Shown here: piece by piece, positions 47,352 through 54,862 of the stretch
Layout of the letters: the number at the start of each line of letters is the position of its first letter
Position numbering within the stretch: position 1 is the first letter of the stretch
Source of the DNA: Ga0077555 sp963746315
GTDB taxonomy: Bacteria; Pseudomonadota; Alphaproteobacteria; Rhizobiales; Hyphomicrobiaceae
Assembly (NCBI GenBank): GCA_963746315.1
Contig: CAVVAR010000012.1
Coordinates: forward strand, 1,550,001 to 1,614,000
Reading direction: 5' to 3'
DNA: 64,000 bases
Program-made: the position numbers and the translations under genes
Notes under the pieces: generated by a model
Seen by the model: the letters and a program-made list of their open reading frames with translations, nothing else
Databases searched by the model: none
What the model was told of the DNA's origin: nothing

Positions 47352-47421
47352 AAAAAAAAGCGCTGCGACTTGCGGACTGACGGTCCTCGAGAGAGGAACG
47401 TCGATCCAAAGTCGGCAGCGC
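47352..47421 (-). terminator. Intrinsic terminator in the nrtA leader
   Basis: On the minus strand the arm GCGCTGCCGACTT (47421-47409) pairs with AAGTCGCAGCGC (47371-47360), with a single bulged C, and is followed at once by eight T's (47359-47352). A smaller hairpin (CCTC-TCTC-GAGG) lies in the loop. It lies upstream of nrtA, so it would stop the operon's transcript unless prevented. Confidence 0.8.
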
Positions 47422-47426
47422 TGCCA
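47413..47426 (-). promoter_or_regulatory. Second hexaloop hairpin (P2) of the putative ANTAR target
   Basis: The RNA reads UGGC-AGCGCU-GCCG: three G-C pairs plus a U-G pair closing a six-base loop with A at position 1 and G at position 4, the ANTAR recognition pattern. Its bases are the 5' arm of the terminator, so the two folds exclude each other. The stem is short, so it may need NasT to hold it. Confidence 0.6.
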
Positions 47427-47429
47427 GGC

Positions 47430-47445
47430 GGCCCATCGTTGGGCC
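47430..47445 (-). promoter_or_regulatory. First hexaloop hairpin (P1) of the putative ANTAR target
   Basis: The RNA reads GGCCC-AACGAU-GGGCC: a perfect five-pair stem with a six-base loop that has A at position 1 and G at position 4. It ends only three bases before P2, the tandem spacing expected for a dimeric ANTAR protein such as NasT. Confidence 0.7.
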
Positions 47446-47484
47446 TAGTTGCGGGAGCTGAGGAGCCAGCTACGGTTAATGCTT

Positions 47485-47500
47485 TGCAGAATGCGTGCCA
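47485..47500 (-). promoter_or_regulatory. Sigma-54 (RpoN) type promoter for the nitrate operon
   Basis: On the minus strand TGGCACG (47500-47494), four bases, then CTGC and A (47489-47485) match the -24/-12 consensus TGGCACG-N4-TTGC with one mismatch. A second TGGCACG copy lies ten bases upstream. Transcription would start near 47473, just before the hairpins. Sigma-54 control fits nitrogen-limitation regulation through NtrC. Confidence 0.7.
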
Positions 47501-47643
47501 GTTCGTGCCAGCTGCCGAAAGATGCTTGTTTTCAGGCGTCTCTGAGGCTCGACACCGTCCCAGGTCGATGGCGCGAACGAGGGTTGGCGCCTAGAGGCTG
47601 GGCGGCTGCATGAAATTCGTGCGGCAGCCGTCGGGCTGGAGGA

Positions 47644-48822
47644 CTACGCTGCGCGAATGGCGAAGCGGCGCAGATAGCCGAGAATGTCGGTCGCATCGAA
47701 GGGGGTGCCATCGAAAAAAGTTTCGCTGCAAGGCGGCTCGGCAGGTGCTGTCCCGAGGGCCTCGTGAAAGAGCCCCGGTCGATAGATCGATTTTACGGCG
47801 GCGAGGCTCTGCGCATCCAGCGTCGCTTGTCCCCAGCGGACCATTTGCGAGTAGAACCAAACGGCGTGCGACTGGCTTGCCAGCAGCGCGCCGTTCGCAG
47901 CAAAGGACAGAAAGCCGTCACCGCACGACGCCGGAGAAGGGAGCCCCGGAGCCCTCATCTTCAGCGAGGAGCTGATCACCTCGGCCGGCTGCGCCACGAG
48001 ATCGGTTGCAGACAAGAGGCGCGCCAGCTCGCCATGGTTCGCAGTGTCGTCGCACCAGCGAGCGGCCTGATGGATTGCACGGATCAAGCGCGCGAGTCTT
48101 TCCGCCGAGGCCTCGGCAAAATTGCGCCTGACGCCCAGAACCTTGTCCGGGCTGCGGTGCCAGATGTGCGCGCTGGTGGTGAGGACATGCCCCGCGCCGA
48201 GCCTCACCGCTGCACCGCCCCAGGGCTCACCGACACAGAAGCCATCAATACGCGCACTTTCCATCGCCGCCGTCATCAGCGAAGGCGGAACGACCACCAA
48301 CTCCACGTCGACGCCGGGGCGGACACCCGCGTAGCCCAGCCAATAGGCGAGTTGATAGTGGTGCGCCGAGTAGGGATGCACGATGGCGATAGTCAGCGGC
48401 GGCTCGCCTGCCTTCTGGCGTTCGGTCGTCAACTTGGCGAAAGCTTTGGCTGTCGCCGATGCATCCAGGCTCGCGCCTGCGCCCAGCTCCGCCAGGTCGG
48501 CGCGCAATGCACCCGACACGGTGATCGTGTTCCCGGCTGTCCCGAGTGCCATGGGCACGATCAGGCCGACCGGCAGCGGAGTAAGACCGAGGCTGTCGGC
48601 GAGCGCCATTGGACCGAGCATGTGGGCGACATCGAGATGACGCACTGCGAGTCGATCGCGCAGCGTCGCCCATGAGGTTTCCCTCAGCAACTCGATCTGC
48701 AGACCTTCGGCCTCGGCAAAGCCAAGCCGGCTCGCCACCAACAAAGGTGCCGCGTCGACGAGCGGGATGAACCCTGCGCGTATGACCTCGCTGCCCGTCG
48801 TCGAACGTCCGCTCGGCGTCAT
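47644..48822 (-). CDS. nasS: Nitrate sensor NasS (NrtA-like, cytoplasmic)
   Basis: A 392-residue NrtA-family protein without a signal peptide, the usual sign of NasS, which binds nitrate/nitrite in the cytoplasm and holds NasT inactive when they are absent. Family segments: IRAGFIPLVDAAPLLVASRLGF, RIDGFCVGEPWGGAAVRLGAG and QAARWCDDTANHGELARLL. The start at 48822 overlaps the nasT stop (ATGA), so the two are made together. It is intact. The frame is open upstream, but the coupled ATG is the logical start. Confidence 0.9.
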   Translation of the reverse strand: MTPSGRSTTGSEVIRAGFIPLVDAAPLLVASRLGFAEAEGLQIELLRETSWATLRDRLAVRHLDVAHMLGPMALADSLGLTPLPVGLIVPMALGTAGNTITVSGALRADLAELGAGASLDASATAKAFAKLTTERQKAGEPPLTIAIVHPYSAHHYQLAYWLGYAGVRPGVDVELVVVPPSLMTAAMESARIDGFCVGEPWGGAAVRLGAGHVLTTSAHIWHRSPDKVLGVRRNFAEASAERLARLIRAIHQAARWCDDTANHGELARLLSATDLVAQPAEVISSSLKMRAPGLPSPASCGDGFLSFAANGALLASQSHAVWFYSQMVRWGQATLDAQSLAAVKSIYRPGLFHEALGTAPAEPPCSETFFDGTPFDATDILGYLRRFAIRAA

Positions 48823-49421
48823 GCGTCTTCCTCTCCGCCGAGCAGTCCCGCCGCCGTGACGAGGCTCTCCGCAATCTCGGCGATGCGCCGGCTCTGGTTC
48901 ATCGCGGTTTTGCGGAGCAGCGCGTAGGCCTGCTCCTCGCTGAGGCCGCGCGTGCGCATGAGGATGCCTTTGGCCCGCTCGATGCACTTGCGCTCGGTCA
49001 ACTCGCCCTTCGCGACCTCCAGCTCGCGTCTGAGCCGCTCGAAGGCCTTGAACCGCGTGATCGCCGTGTCGAGGACGGGCCGGATGCGCTCTTTCTTGAG
49101 GCCATCGACCACATAGGCCGCGACACCTGCCTCGATGGCGGCCTCGATCGAGCGCTGATCCGTCCGATCGACGAACATGGCGACCGGCCGTTTCACGGCG
49201 CGCGACAACTGGAACATGTGCTCGAGGGTGTCGCGGTTTGGGCTCTCGAGATCGATCACCACCACGTCGGGGTCGATCTCGACGACACGGCGCATCAGGC
49301 CGTTGACATCGTCGAGCACCGTGACGCGCACGCCGCCAGCCTCCCGCAAGCCTTCCTCGATGATGGAGGCACGGATGCGGTTGGCATCGATGACCAGGAT
49401 GTTGAGCGTCGGATGCGCCAT
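48819..49421 (-). CDS. nasT: ANTAR-domain antiterminator NasT
   Basis: A 200-residue response-regulator-like protein. The N-terminal pseudo-receiver (NILVIDANRIRASIIEEGL; DPDVVVIDLESPNRD) is followed by a C-terminal three-helix ANTAR domain (RKCIERAKGILMRTRGLSEEQAYALLRKTAM, in two stretches). When released from NasS it binds two-hexaloop RNA leaders and prevents termination. Its target is probably the leader at 47352-47445. An upstream Met would add about 26 unrelated residues; 49421 fits family length best. It is intact and first in the minus-strand cluster. Confidence 0.92.
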   Translation of the reverse strand: MAHPTLNILVIDANRIRASIIEEGLREAGGVRVTVLDDVNGLMRRVVEIDPDVVVIDLESPNRDTLEHMFQLSRAVKRPVAMFVDRTDQRSIEAAIEAGVAAYVVDGLKKERIRPVLDTAITRFKAFERLRRELEVAKGELTERKCIERAKGILMRTRGLSEEQAYALLRKTAMNQSRRIAEIAESLVTAAGLLGGEEDA

Positions 49422-49661
49422 CGAGGGCCATCTAGTGTGCGGTGCACAAAAAGGGCAAGCCTGCGCATCCGGCGGTTTCTGCCTTGTTTTCGGGCACATT
49501 GTTCGCGCGAGAAAGGAGGGACGAAACGGCCTAAGCGCTGTCTTGGGAACGTGTGGCTGCGCGGCATCATGGGACCCCGATGGTGGCCGTTTCCTCGCGT
49601 CTTGGCGGGAGCGGCGAAGCCACCTAGGATCGCGCACCCTCACAATCGGGATGCCACGATC

Positions 49662-50342
49662 ATGCGAAAGGCCTTCTGGTGCAGCCTGGCGCTTGCCGGC
49701 ACATTGCTGGCGACCGGGGCGGCAGATCTGGTCGAAGCGGCCGAGCCGCCGGCCTTGCCGCCCGTCTCCGGCGCAATCGAGCCGCGGGTCGCGCCAGTCA
49801 AGGGCGAGGACGGGCTTTATCATCAGTCGTGGTTCGTCCAGTCCTTCCTCGATCTGAAGGAGGACCACGCCGAGGCCAAATCGAAGGGCCGTCGCTTCGC
49901 CGTCGTTTTCGAGCAGCGTGGCTGCATCTACTGCACAAAGATGCACACCGAGGTCTTGTCGCAGCGCTACATCAACGAGTATGTGCGTGAGAACTTCGCA
50001 ATCGTGCAGCTCGACCTTTGGGGCTCGCGGGAGGTTACGGACTTCGACGGCACGCGCCTGCCAGAGAAAAAGCTCGCCGAGCGGTGGGGCGTCTTGTTCA
50101 CGCCGACGGTCGTATTCTTCAAGGAGGACGTCCGCGGACAATCGTCGGCTTGGGGCGCCCCGCTGGAGGTGGCGCGTCTGCCGCTCGGGTTCGGCCCCGC
50201 GACCTTCGTCGATCTGTTCGCATGGATACGCGGAAGGGTCTACGAGACCGATCCGAACTTCCAGCGCTTTCACATCGCACGGATGTCCGAGCGCGATGCT
50301 CTGAAAGCGCGGGCGGCTCCGCAAGGGGCCAAGAGAAACTGA
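49662..50342 (+). CDS. Periplasmic thioredoxin-like protein, SoxW type
   Basis: A 226-residue exported protein: signal peptide FWCSLALAGTLLATGAADLVEAAEP, then a thioredoxin fold with the active pair in EQRGCIYCTKMHTEVL (CIYC) and the cis-Pro loop GVLFTPTVVFFKE. This pattern matches SoxW and related periplasmic thiol-disulfide proteins. No sox genes are near, so a general role in disulfide reduction is more likely. It is divergent from nasT and 29 bases upstream of the aldo-keto reductase gene, so the two may be co-transcribed. Confidence 0.85.
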   Translation: MRKAFWCSLALAGTLLATGAADLVEAAEPPALPPVSGAIEPRVAPVKGEDGLYHQSWFVQSFLDLKEDHAEAKSKGRRFAVVFEQRGCIYCTKMHTEVLSQRYINEYVRENFAIVQLDLWGSREVTDFDGTRLPEKKLAERWGVLFTPTVVFFKEDVRGQSSAWGAPLEVARLPLGFGPATFVDLFAWIRGRVYETDPNFQRFHIARMSERDALKARAAPQGAKRN

Positions 50343-50371
50343 CGCGGACTCCGCGGGAAGGAACCAGGACC

Positions 50372-51358
50372 ATGCAGAAGAGAAAGCTCGGGCGTACCGG
50401 CCTCGACGTGTCGTTGCTGACATTCGGTTGTGGCGCCGTCGGCGGCCTCATGACCAAGGGCGACCCGGCGGACCAGATGCGCGCCGTCACCCGCGCTCTC
50501 GAGATCGGGGTCAACTTCTTCGATACCGCGCCGCTCTACGGCAATGGCGCCTCGGAGACCAACGTCGGTCGCATCTTCGCCGAGCTGAAGCCCGACGTCG
50601 TGCTCGGCACCAAGGTCAATGTCCCGCCCGAGGGCAAGAGCAACATCGCCGCCGCGATCGAGCGATCAATTGACGAGAGCCTGCGCCGCCTCAAGCGCGA
50701 TGCCGTCGATCTCCTGCAGCTGCACAACTCGATTTCCGGCGAGGGACGCCCGCGCGACCTGCACCCCGACGTCGTGCTGGGAGAGGTGGTACCCGCCTTC
50801 GAGAAGCTGAAGCGAGCGGGCAAGATCCGCTTCGCCGGCATTACCGCGATCGGTGATACCGCTGCTCTGCATCGTGTCGTGGACGCCAAGGTCTTCGACA
50901 CCGCCCAGATCGTCTACAACATGCTGAGCCCGGGGGCTGGTCGCGCCCTCCCAACTGGCTTTCCCGCCCAGGACTATGGCGAGCTGCTGGCCAAAGCGGC
51001 GGCGGCCGGTATGGGCACCATCGTGATCCGCGCGCTCGCCGGAGGGGCGCTTTCGGGCGAGGAGACGCGTCATCCGCTCGGCGTGCAGGATGTGGCTCCC
51101 ATCGGCTCGGGTGCCGACTATGCGACGGATGTCGCGCGCGCCCGTACCTTCGATCCCGTCGTCGCCGAGGCAGGGGTCGCGGACAAGGTGGAGCTGGCCA
51201 TTCGATACGTCGCCAGCCACCCCCACGTCTCGACGCTCCAGGTCGGCATTGCGACCCCGGAGCAATTCGAGGGCGCTGCAGCCGCGGTGGGCAAGGGGTC
51301 GCTTTCGGCAGCCGTGCTGAAGCGCGTCGCCGACCTGCAGGACGCGCTCGTCGTGTGA
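50372..51358 (+). CDS. Aldo/keto reductase
   Basis: A 328-residue NADPH-type oxidoreductase with a TIM-barrel fold. Family features: MQKRKLGRTGLDVSLLTFGCG start, NFFDTAPLYGNGASE (catalytic Asp and Tyr), and DLLQLHN; the usual catalytic Lys lies in VVLGTKVNV. A good ribosome site (GGAAGGAACCAGGA) precedes the ATG at 50372. Substrate unknown. A pair of inverted repeats follows the stop. Confidence 0.9.
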   Translation: MQKRKLGRTGLDVSLLTFGCGAVGGLMTKGDPADQMRAVTRALEIGVNFFDTAPLYGNGASETNVGRIFAELKPDVVLGTKVNVPPEGKSNIAAAIERSIDESLRRLKRDAVDLLQLHNSISGEGRPRDLHPDVVLGEVVPAFEKLKRAGKIRFAGITAIGDTAALHRVVDAKVFDTAQIVYNMLSPGAGRALPTGFPAQDYGELLAKAAAAGMGTIVIRALAGGALSGEETRHPLGVQDVAPIGSGADYATDVARARTFDPVVAEAGVADKVELAIRYVASHPHVSTLQVGIATPEQFEGAAAAVGKGSLSAAVLKRVADLQDALVV

Positions 51359-51400
51359 CCTCGCGCGTGCGTTGCGTGGAATGGGGGGATGCGCGCGAGC

Positions 51401-51477
51401 TAGTGAGGCGTCGCGCCTTAGTTGACCGATGGTGCGGCGAGGTTTGAGTCGACTAAGGCGCGATGAACGCCTCACTA
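51401..51477. repeat. Inverted repeat 1 downstream of the aldo-keto reductase gene
   Basis: The left arm (51401-51422, starting TAGTGAGGCG and ending GCGCCTTAGT) and the right arm (51452-51477) are complementary except for four extra bases (tgaa) in the right arm. Pairing continues inward through TTGAC/GTCGA with one mismatch. It would fold into a long hairpin with a loop of about 20 bases. It could act as a terminator, but there is no T-run. Confidence 0.75.
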
Positions 51478-51505
51478 AGCCATTGATGTTGCTGGTGGCC
51501 CTGAT

Positions 51506-51556
51506 GTCGCGCCAAAATCGGACGAGGTTGCGGCTATGTTGCGATTTTGGCGCGAC
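51506..51556. repeat. Inverted repeat 2, overlapping the end of the coiled-coil ORF
   Basis: A perfect 15-base inverted repeat, GTCGCGCCAAAATCG / CGATTTTGGCGCGAC, separated by 21 bases. Outside it the match continues imperfectly (TGGTGGCC / GGACCACTA). The right arm supplies the last codons of the minus-strand ORF at 51534. It shares the GTCGCGCC core with inverted repeat 1, so the two may be related. Confidence 0.75.
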
Positions 51557-51869
51557 GGACCACTAGGCGCCGCCCTCCGGCCGACGTGTGGCGGCAAAAT
51601 GTCGGTCGACGCCTTTCATCCACGAGTTCAAGCGTAAGGGCCAGCGCCTCCACGTCGGCTCTCAGCCGCTCGAAGGCGGCGGCGTCGGGCTCGCGCTCGT
51701 CTGCGATGCGATCCGCCAACCGGCGGTGCGAGTCTACGATATCGTCCCACCTGATTTGGCCGTGAGGTACGCCGCTCGTCGCCGCCGAGTGCGAGCGAAG
51801 CTCTGCTATGCGGGCCTCCAGCGTCGCAAGACGCGCTTCGAGGTCAGCCTTTGCGGTGTCAGGAGCCAT
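51534..51869 (-). CDS. Small coiled-coil hypothetical protein
   Basis: A 111-residue frame with heptad-like ADLEARLATLEARIAELRSH near the N-terminus and a charged, Ala/Arg/Asp-rich middle (RLADRIADEREPDAAAFERL). No family recognised. Its C-terminal end runs into inverted repeat 2, so the natural C-terminus may have been replaced by the repeat. Codon use looks like its neighbours, but with no ribosome site and no partner gene it may not be expressed. Confidence 0.45.
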   Translation of the reverse strand: MAPDTAKADLEARLATLEARIAELRSHSAATSGVPHGQIRWDDIVDSHRRLADRIADEREPDAAAFERLRADVEALALTLELVDERRRPTFCRHTSAGGRRLVVRRAKIAT

Positions 51870-52223
51870 GATGCCGTTCCAATACGAGTGATGCCGCTCC
51901 TCAGCGTCCCTTCGTCAGATAGGCACGCGCAAGGAACCGTTCCAGTCGGGAGGGCGTTATTGTTCCGCGTCGTGGCGGCAGTTATCTGAGCCGTTCGATG
52001 CCTTGGGAGAGGGTGGCGTTATTGCGACAATTTGTCCATTGCGCCCGTGATTTGTGGCGCAAACAGGCGCAAGCGTTTACCATCTGTCAGCGTGACGGTT
52101 TATGTATCAGATTTATATCGTAAAATTGGATCAGTGGGTCTGGGAATGTTAACCGAGCTGCTTCAGAGCGAATTAATCGCGTCGGGGTAGTGTGGCTCCA
52201 GGTCAGAGAGAGTGTACCGAGTA
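51870..52223 (+). promoter_or_regulatory. AT-rich gene-free region upstream of sciP
   Basis: No gene is visible. From about 52020 the base composition becomes clearly richer in A and T than the rest of the window, as in a promoter. Two TTAA half-sites (TTAACC at 52149, TTAATC at 52173) recall CtrA boxes, but the seven-base spacing of a full TTAA-N7-TTAA site is not met. Confidence 0.4.
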
Positions 52224-52502
52224 ATGACCGATCAACAGTTCAGATCGCGCGCACGCTATGTGATTGGCCCCGACGGCAGTCCCTTGACTGTCGCGGACCT
52301 TCCCCCACGGGACACGAAGCGATGGGTCATACGCCGCAAAGCCGAGGTGGTAGCCGCCGTGCGTGGCGGCCTGCTCAGCCTCGAGGAGGCTTGCGAGCGC
52401 TACAAGCTGACCGTGGACGAGTTCTTGTCCTGGCAGCGCTCCATCGACAAGCATGGTCTCGCTGGCCTCCGCGCCACACGCATCCAGGACTACCGGAGCT
52501 GA
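52224..52502 (+). CDS. sciP: SciP-type CtrA inhibitor (DUF1153)
   Basis: A 92-residue helix-turn-helix protein. The family is nearly invariant in Alphaproteobacteria, and its core is seen here: YVIGPDGSPLTVADLPP, then KRWVIRRKAEVVAAVRGGLL and SLEEACERYKLTVDEFLSWQ. In Caulobacter SciP binds CtrA and blocks its transcription activation in swarmer cells. Start: the ATG at 52224, giving family length (about 93); a GTG at 52212 is less likely. It marks the organism as alphaproteobacterial. Confidence 0.93.
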   Translation: MTDQQFRSRARYVIGPDGSPLTVADLPPRDTKRWVIRRKAEVVAAVRGGLLSLEEACERYKLTVDEFLSWQRSIDKHGLAGLRATRIQDYRS

Positions 52503-52720
52503 CCGCTCGGCAGGCCTAGCGAGTGCCAAGCGTCTGGCCCGTATCGGTGCATTGGCGCCGATCGTGGCCGCACGTTGCCCGGATCGGGCCGCAAATCTGT
52601 GGACAAGCCTGTGGCCAACGGCCTGGGTGAGGCAAGATGGCCCGGGTCGGCATGCCCGACATGGGTTATCTGCTTTGGTCATGCAACCTGCGTCCGCAGT
52701 ATGTCGGGAGCGGTCCTTTC

Positions 52721-54820
52721 ATGAGTGAAGCAACGCCCGGGGCGTTCGTCGGGGGCGAGGCTCCTGTCAATCCGTATAGCCTGCTTGGCGCGGTGAACGA
52801 GTCGGCAGCCTCCGCGCGGACCGGCTGGATGATTTTCGTCGCGGTCATGAGCTATCTGCTCGTGACGGTCGCCAGCGTCGACCATCGCGATCTTCTGATC
52901 GCGGGCGACGTGACGTTGCCGATCCTGAACGTCGCAATCGACCTGGCACGCTTTTTCGTCATCGCGCCGCTTGTTCTGGTTGCGTTCCAATTCGGCATGA
53001 TTGCTCAGCTCGTCGTTCTCGCCAAGAAGGCGCACGAGCTCGACAATGCGCTGCGCATCCTCGAGGCAACGGACCGTCGAACGCATCCGCTTCGGCTCGA
53101 GCTGGGTAGCTTCTTCCTGTTGCAGGCGATCGCGGGCCCCGAGCGTAGCAGGGTCGTCGCCGTCCTGGTGCATGGCCTCGCGTGGTTGACGGTCGCCGTG
53201 CTCCCGGTTCTCGCGCTGCTTTTCGTCCAGCTCGCGTTCCTGCCCTACCATGACGTGACGATCACGGCGGTGCACCGCGTAGCGCTGCTGGCCGACGTCG
53301 TACTGCTGGCCTTGACCGGTGTCTTTCTGGCGCGCCCAGAGGCATCCCTCGGGACAGCCCTCTCGAGGATGAGCCGAACGCGCCCCGTCGCTATGCTCGC
53401 GGCAGTTGTGCTCGTCGTCGGTGTCGCAGTCGTCTCGCTCTTCTGGGCGACCATTCCAGGCGAGCGCCTAGACCGCATCTCCCATGCGTTTTCGGGGAGG
53501 GGCATCAAAGACGGCACCCTGGGCGCTGGGAAAGGCGACGGCAAGCTGTTCGGGCTGTTCGAGCGCAACCTCAACCTCGCCGATCGAGACCTCGTCGGCG
53601 ACAAGTCGCTGGCTGCGGATCTGCCGACCCTCGATCTTCGTCACCGTGACCTGCGCTACGCACGACTCGACGGCGCCCGTCTGCAGCAGGCGGATTTGAC
53701 CGGCGCCAACCTCGACGGTGCGAGCCTGATCGGCACCGACATGCGCGGCGCGCGGATCGGATGTGCCGACGAAAGCCGCGCCCCGGGTGGCTGTGCCAGC
53801 GCACGGGCGGCGATCCTGACCAAAGCCCGGCTGAACAACGCGACCCTGACGGGCATCGATCTCGCAGGCGCGCGTCTGCGGGAGGCCGATCTCGCGGGGG
53901 CGCACCTGGCGCGCGCCAACCTCTCTGGCGCCGACCTCTTCGGCGCATCTCTGGAGCGAGCCGAGCTGACAGGTGGAGCTGCACTGCAGGGCGCCAATCT
54001 GGCGTCCGCAAACCTGCAAGGTGCCGATCTGACCGGCGCGAGGATGCTGGGCGCCGACTTGACGAGCGCCGCGATGCAGGCCGCGACCCTCGATTTCGCA
54101 GGCCTGGAAGGCGCCATCCTGCGGTCCGCCGACCTCGAGGCTGCGAGCCTCCACGGCGCGCGCTTGCAAGCGGCCGACATGACGGGTGCCCGAATTAGAG
54201 CCGCGAGCCTGCGCGAAGCCTGGGTGTGGCGCGCCAATATCCCGGAGCAGGCGAGCAGCGATCTGGCCGACCTCGCCGGCCTGCGTGCCAGCTCGCCGAC
54301 CAGCGATGAGGCGGCGGCCTTGGAGACGGAATTGAGGCGCCTCGCCGACCGACGGCTGGAGGCGCGCCTGCGTGGCGCTTTCGCCGACGGGGGCGAGGTC
54401 GCGATAGAGAAGCGGGAAGGCACCAGCATCGCTTGGGCCGAGCTCGTTCGTGCCAGCGAGCGCGCCACGTCGGACACGACCACGGTGATCGGATCGCTCG
54501 TTCAGACCGGCAGCGTTGTCTCCGGTGAGCCGACCGTCGCAACGCAACCCATCACAAATGGCCTCGAGGCGCAGCTGCGCCGCAGCGATCGTCGAGCACG
54601 GCTGACGCGACATCTGGTGCTTGTCGCCTGCAGAGCGCGCTGGGCGAATGGCGCCGTGGCGACAGGTGTCGCGCGTAGAGCAATGGGCTCGACCTTCAGC
54701 GGCGACCCGGGGGCCGTGCTGGCAGGTTTGCGCCACCCCGATTGCGCAGGAGGCCGGTCGCTGCGGCCCGAGCTACTCGGGCGCCTCGAGAGCGGAGTTG
54801 AGTCGCTCCGCAGTCGCTGA
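52721..54820 (+). CDS. Membrane-anchored pentapeptide-repeat protein
   Basis: A 699-residue protein. The N-terminal third has about five hydrophobic segments (WMIFVAVMSYLLVTVASV, ARFFVIAPLVLVAFQFG, VAVLVHGLAWLTVAVLPVL, ALLADVVLLALTGVFL, AMLAAVVLVVGVAVVSLFW). The middle carries some 25-30 A(D/N)LxG-type repeats (ADLTGANLDGASLIGTDMRG and on to ADMTGARIRAASL), predicted to form a right-handed beta-helix. A short insert with Cys residues (CADESRAPGGC) interrupts them. The C-terminus is charged. Function unknown; the repeats suggest a binding platform. A Met at 52637 is an alternative start. Confidence 0.85.
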   Translation: MSEATPGAFVGGEAPVNPYSLLGAVNESAASARTGWMIFVAVMSYLLVTVASVDHRDLLIAGDVTLPILNVAIDLARFFVIAPLVLVAFQFGMIAQLVVLAKKAHELDNALRILEATDRRTHPLRLELGSFFLLQAIAGPERSRVVAVLVHGLAWLTVAVLPVLALLFVQLAFLPYHDVTITAVHRVALLADVVLLALTGVFLARPEASLGTALSRMSRTRPVAMLAAVVLVVGVAVVSLFWATIPGERLDRISHAFSGRGIKDGTLGAGKGDGKLFGLFERNLNLADRDLVGDKSLAADLPTLDLRHRDLRYARLDGARLQQADLTGANLDGASLIGTDMRGARIGCADESRAPGGCASARAAILTKARLNNATLTGIDLAGARLREADLAGAHLARANLSGADLFGASLERAELTGGAALQGANLASANLQGADLTGARMLGADLTSAAMQAATLDFAGLEGAILRSADLEAASLHGARLQAADMTGARIRAASLREAWVWRANIPEQASSDLADLAGLRASSPTSDEAAALETELRRLADRRLEARLRGAFADGGEVAIEKREGTSIAWAELVRASERATSDTTTVIGSLVQTGSVVSGEPTVATQPITNGLEAQLRRSDRRARLTRHLVLVACRARWANGAVATGVARRAMGSTFSGDPGAVLAGLRHPDCAGGRSLRPELLGRLESGVESLRSR

Positions 54821-54862
54821 GAGCTCCACCGCGCTATCGACCGAGCATGGCACGAGCAGGTA

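Larger units (their letters stand above)
47285..47643 (-). promoter_or_regulatory. Regulated leader region of the nitrate operon
   Basis: This 359-base gap between nasS and nrtA has no gene. In transcription order it holds a sigma-54 type promoter, two small hexaloop hairpins, and a long-stem terminator with eight T's, all listed separately, and then about 65 bases to the nrtA start. The layout matches ANTAR-controlled nas leaders, where NasT binding stops terminator formation. The NasT and NasS genes lie directly upstream. Confidence 0.75.

Noticed and set aside
52141..52180. A full CtrA box before sciP
   Set aside because: The TTAA half-sites are about 20 bases apart, not seven, so the consensus is not met.
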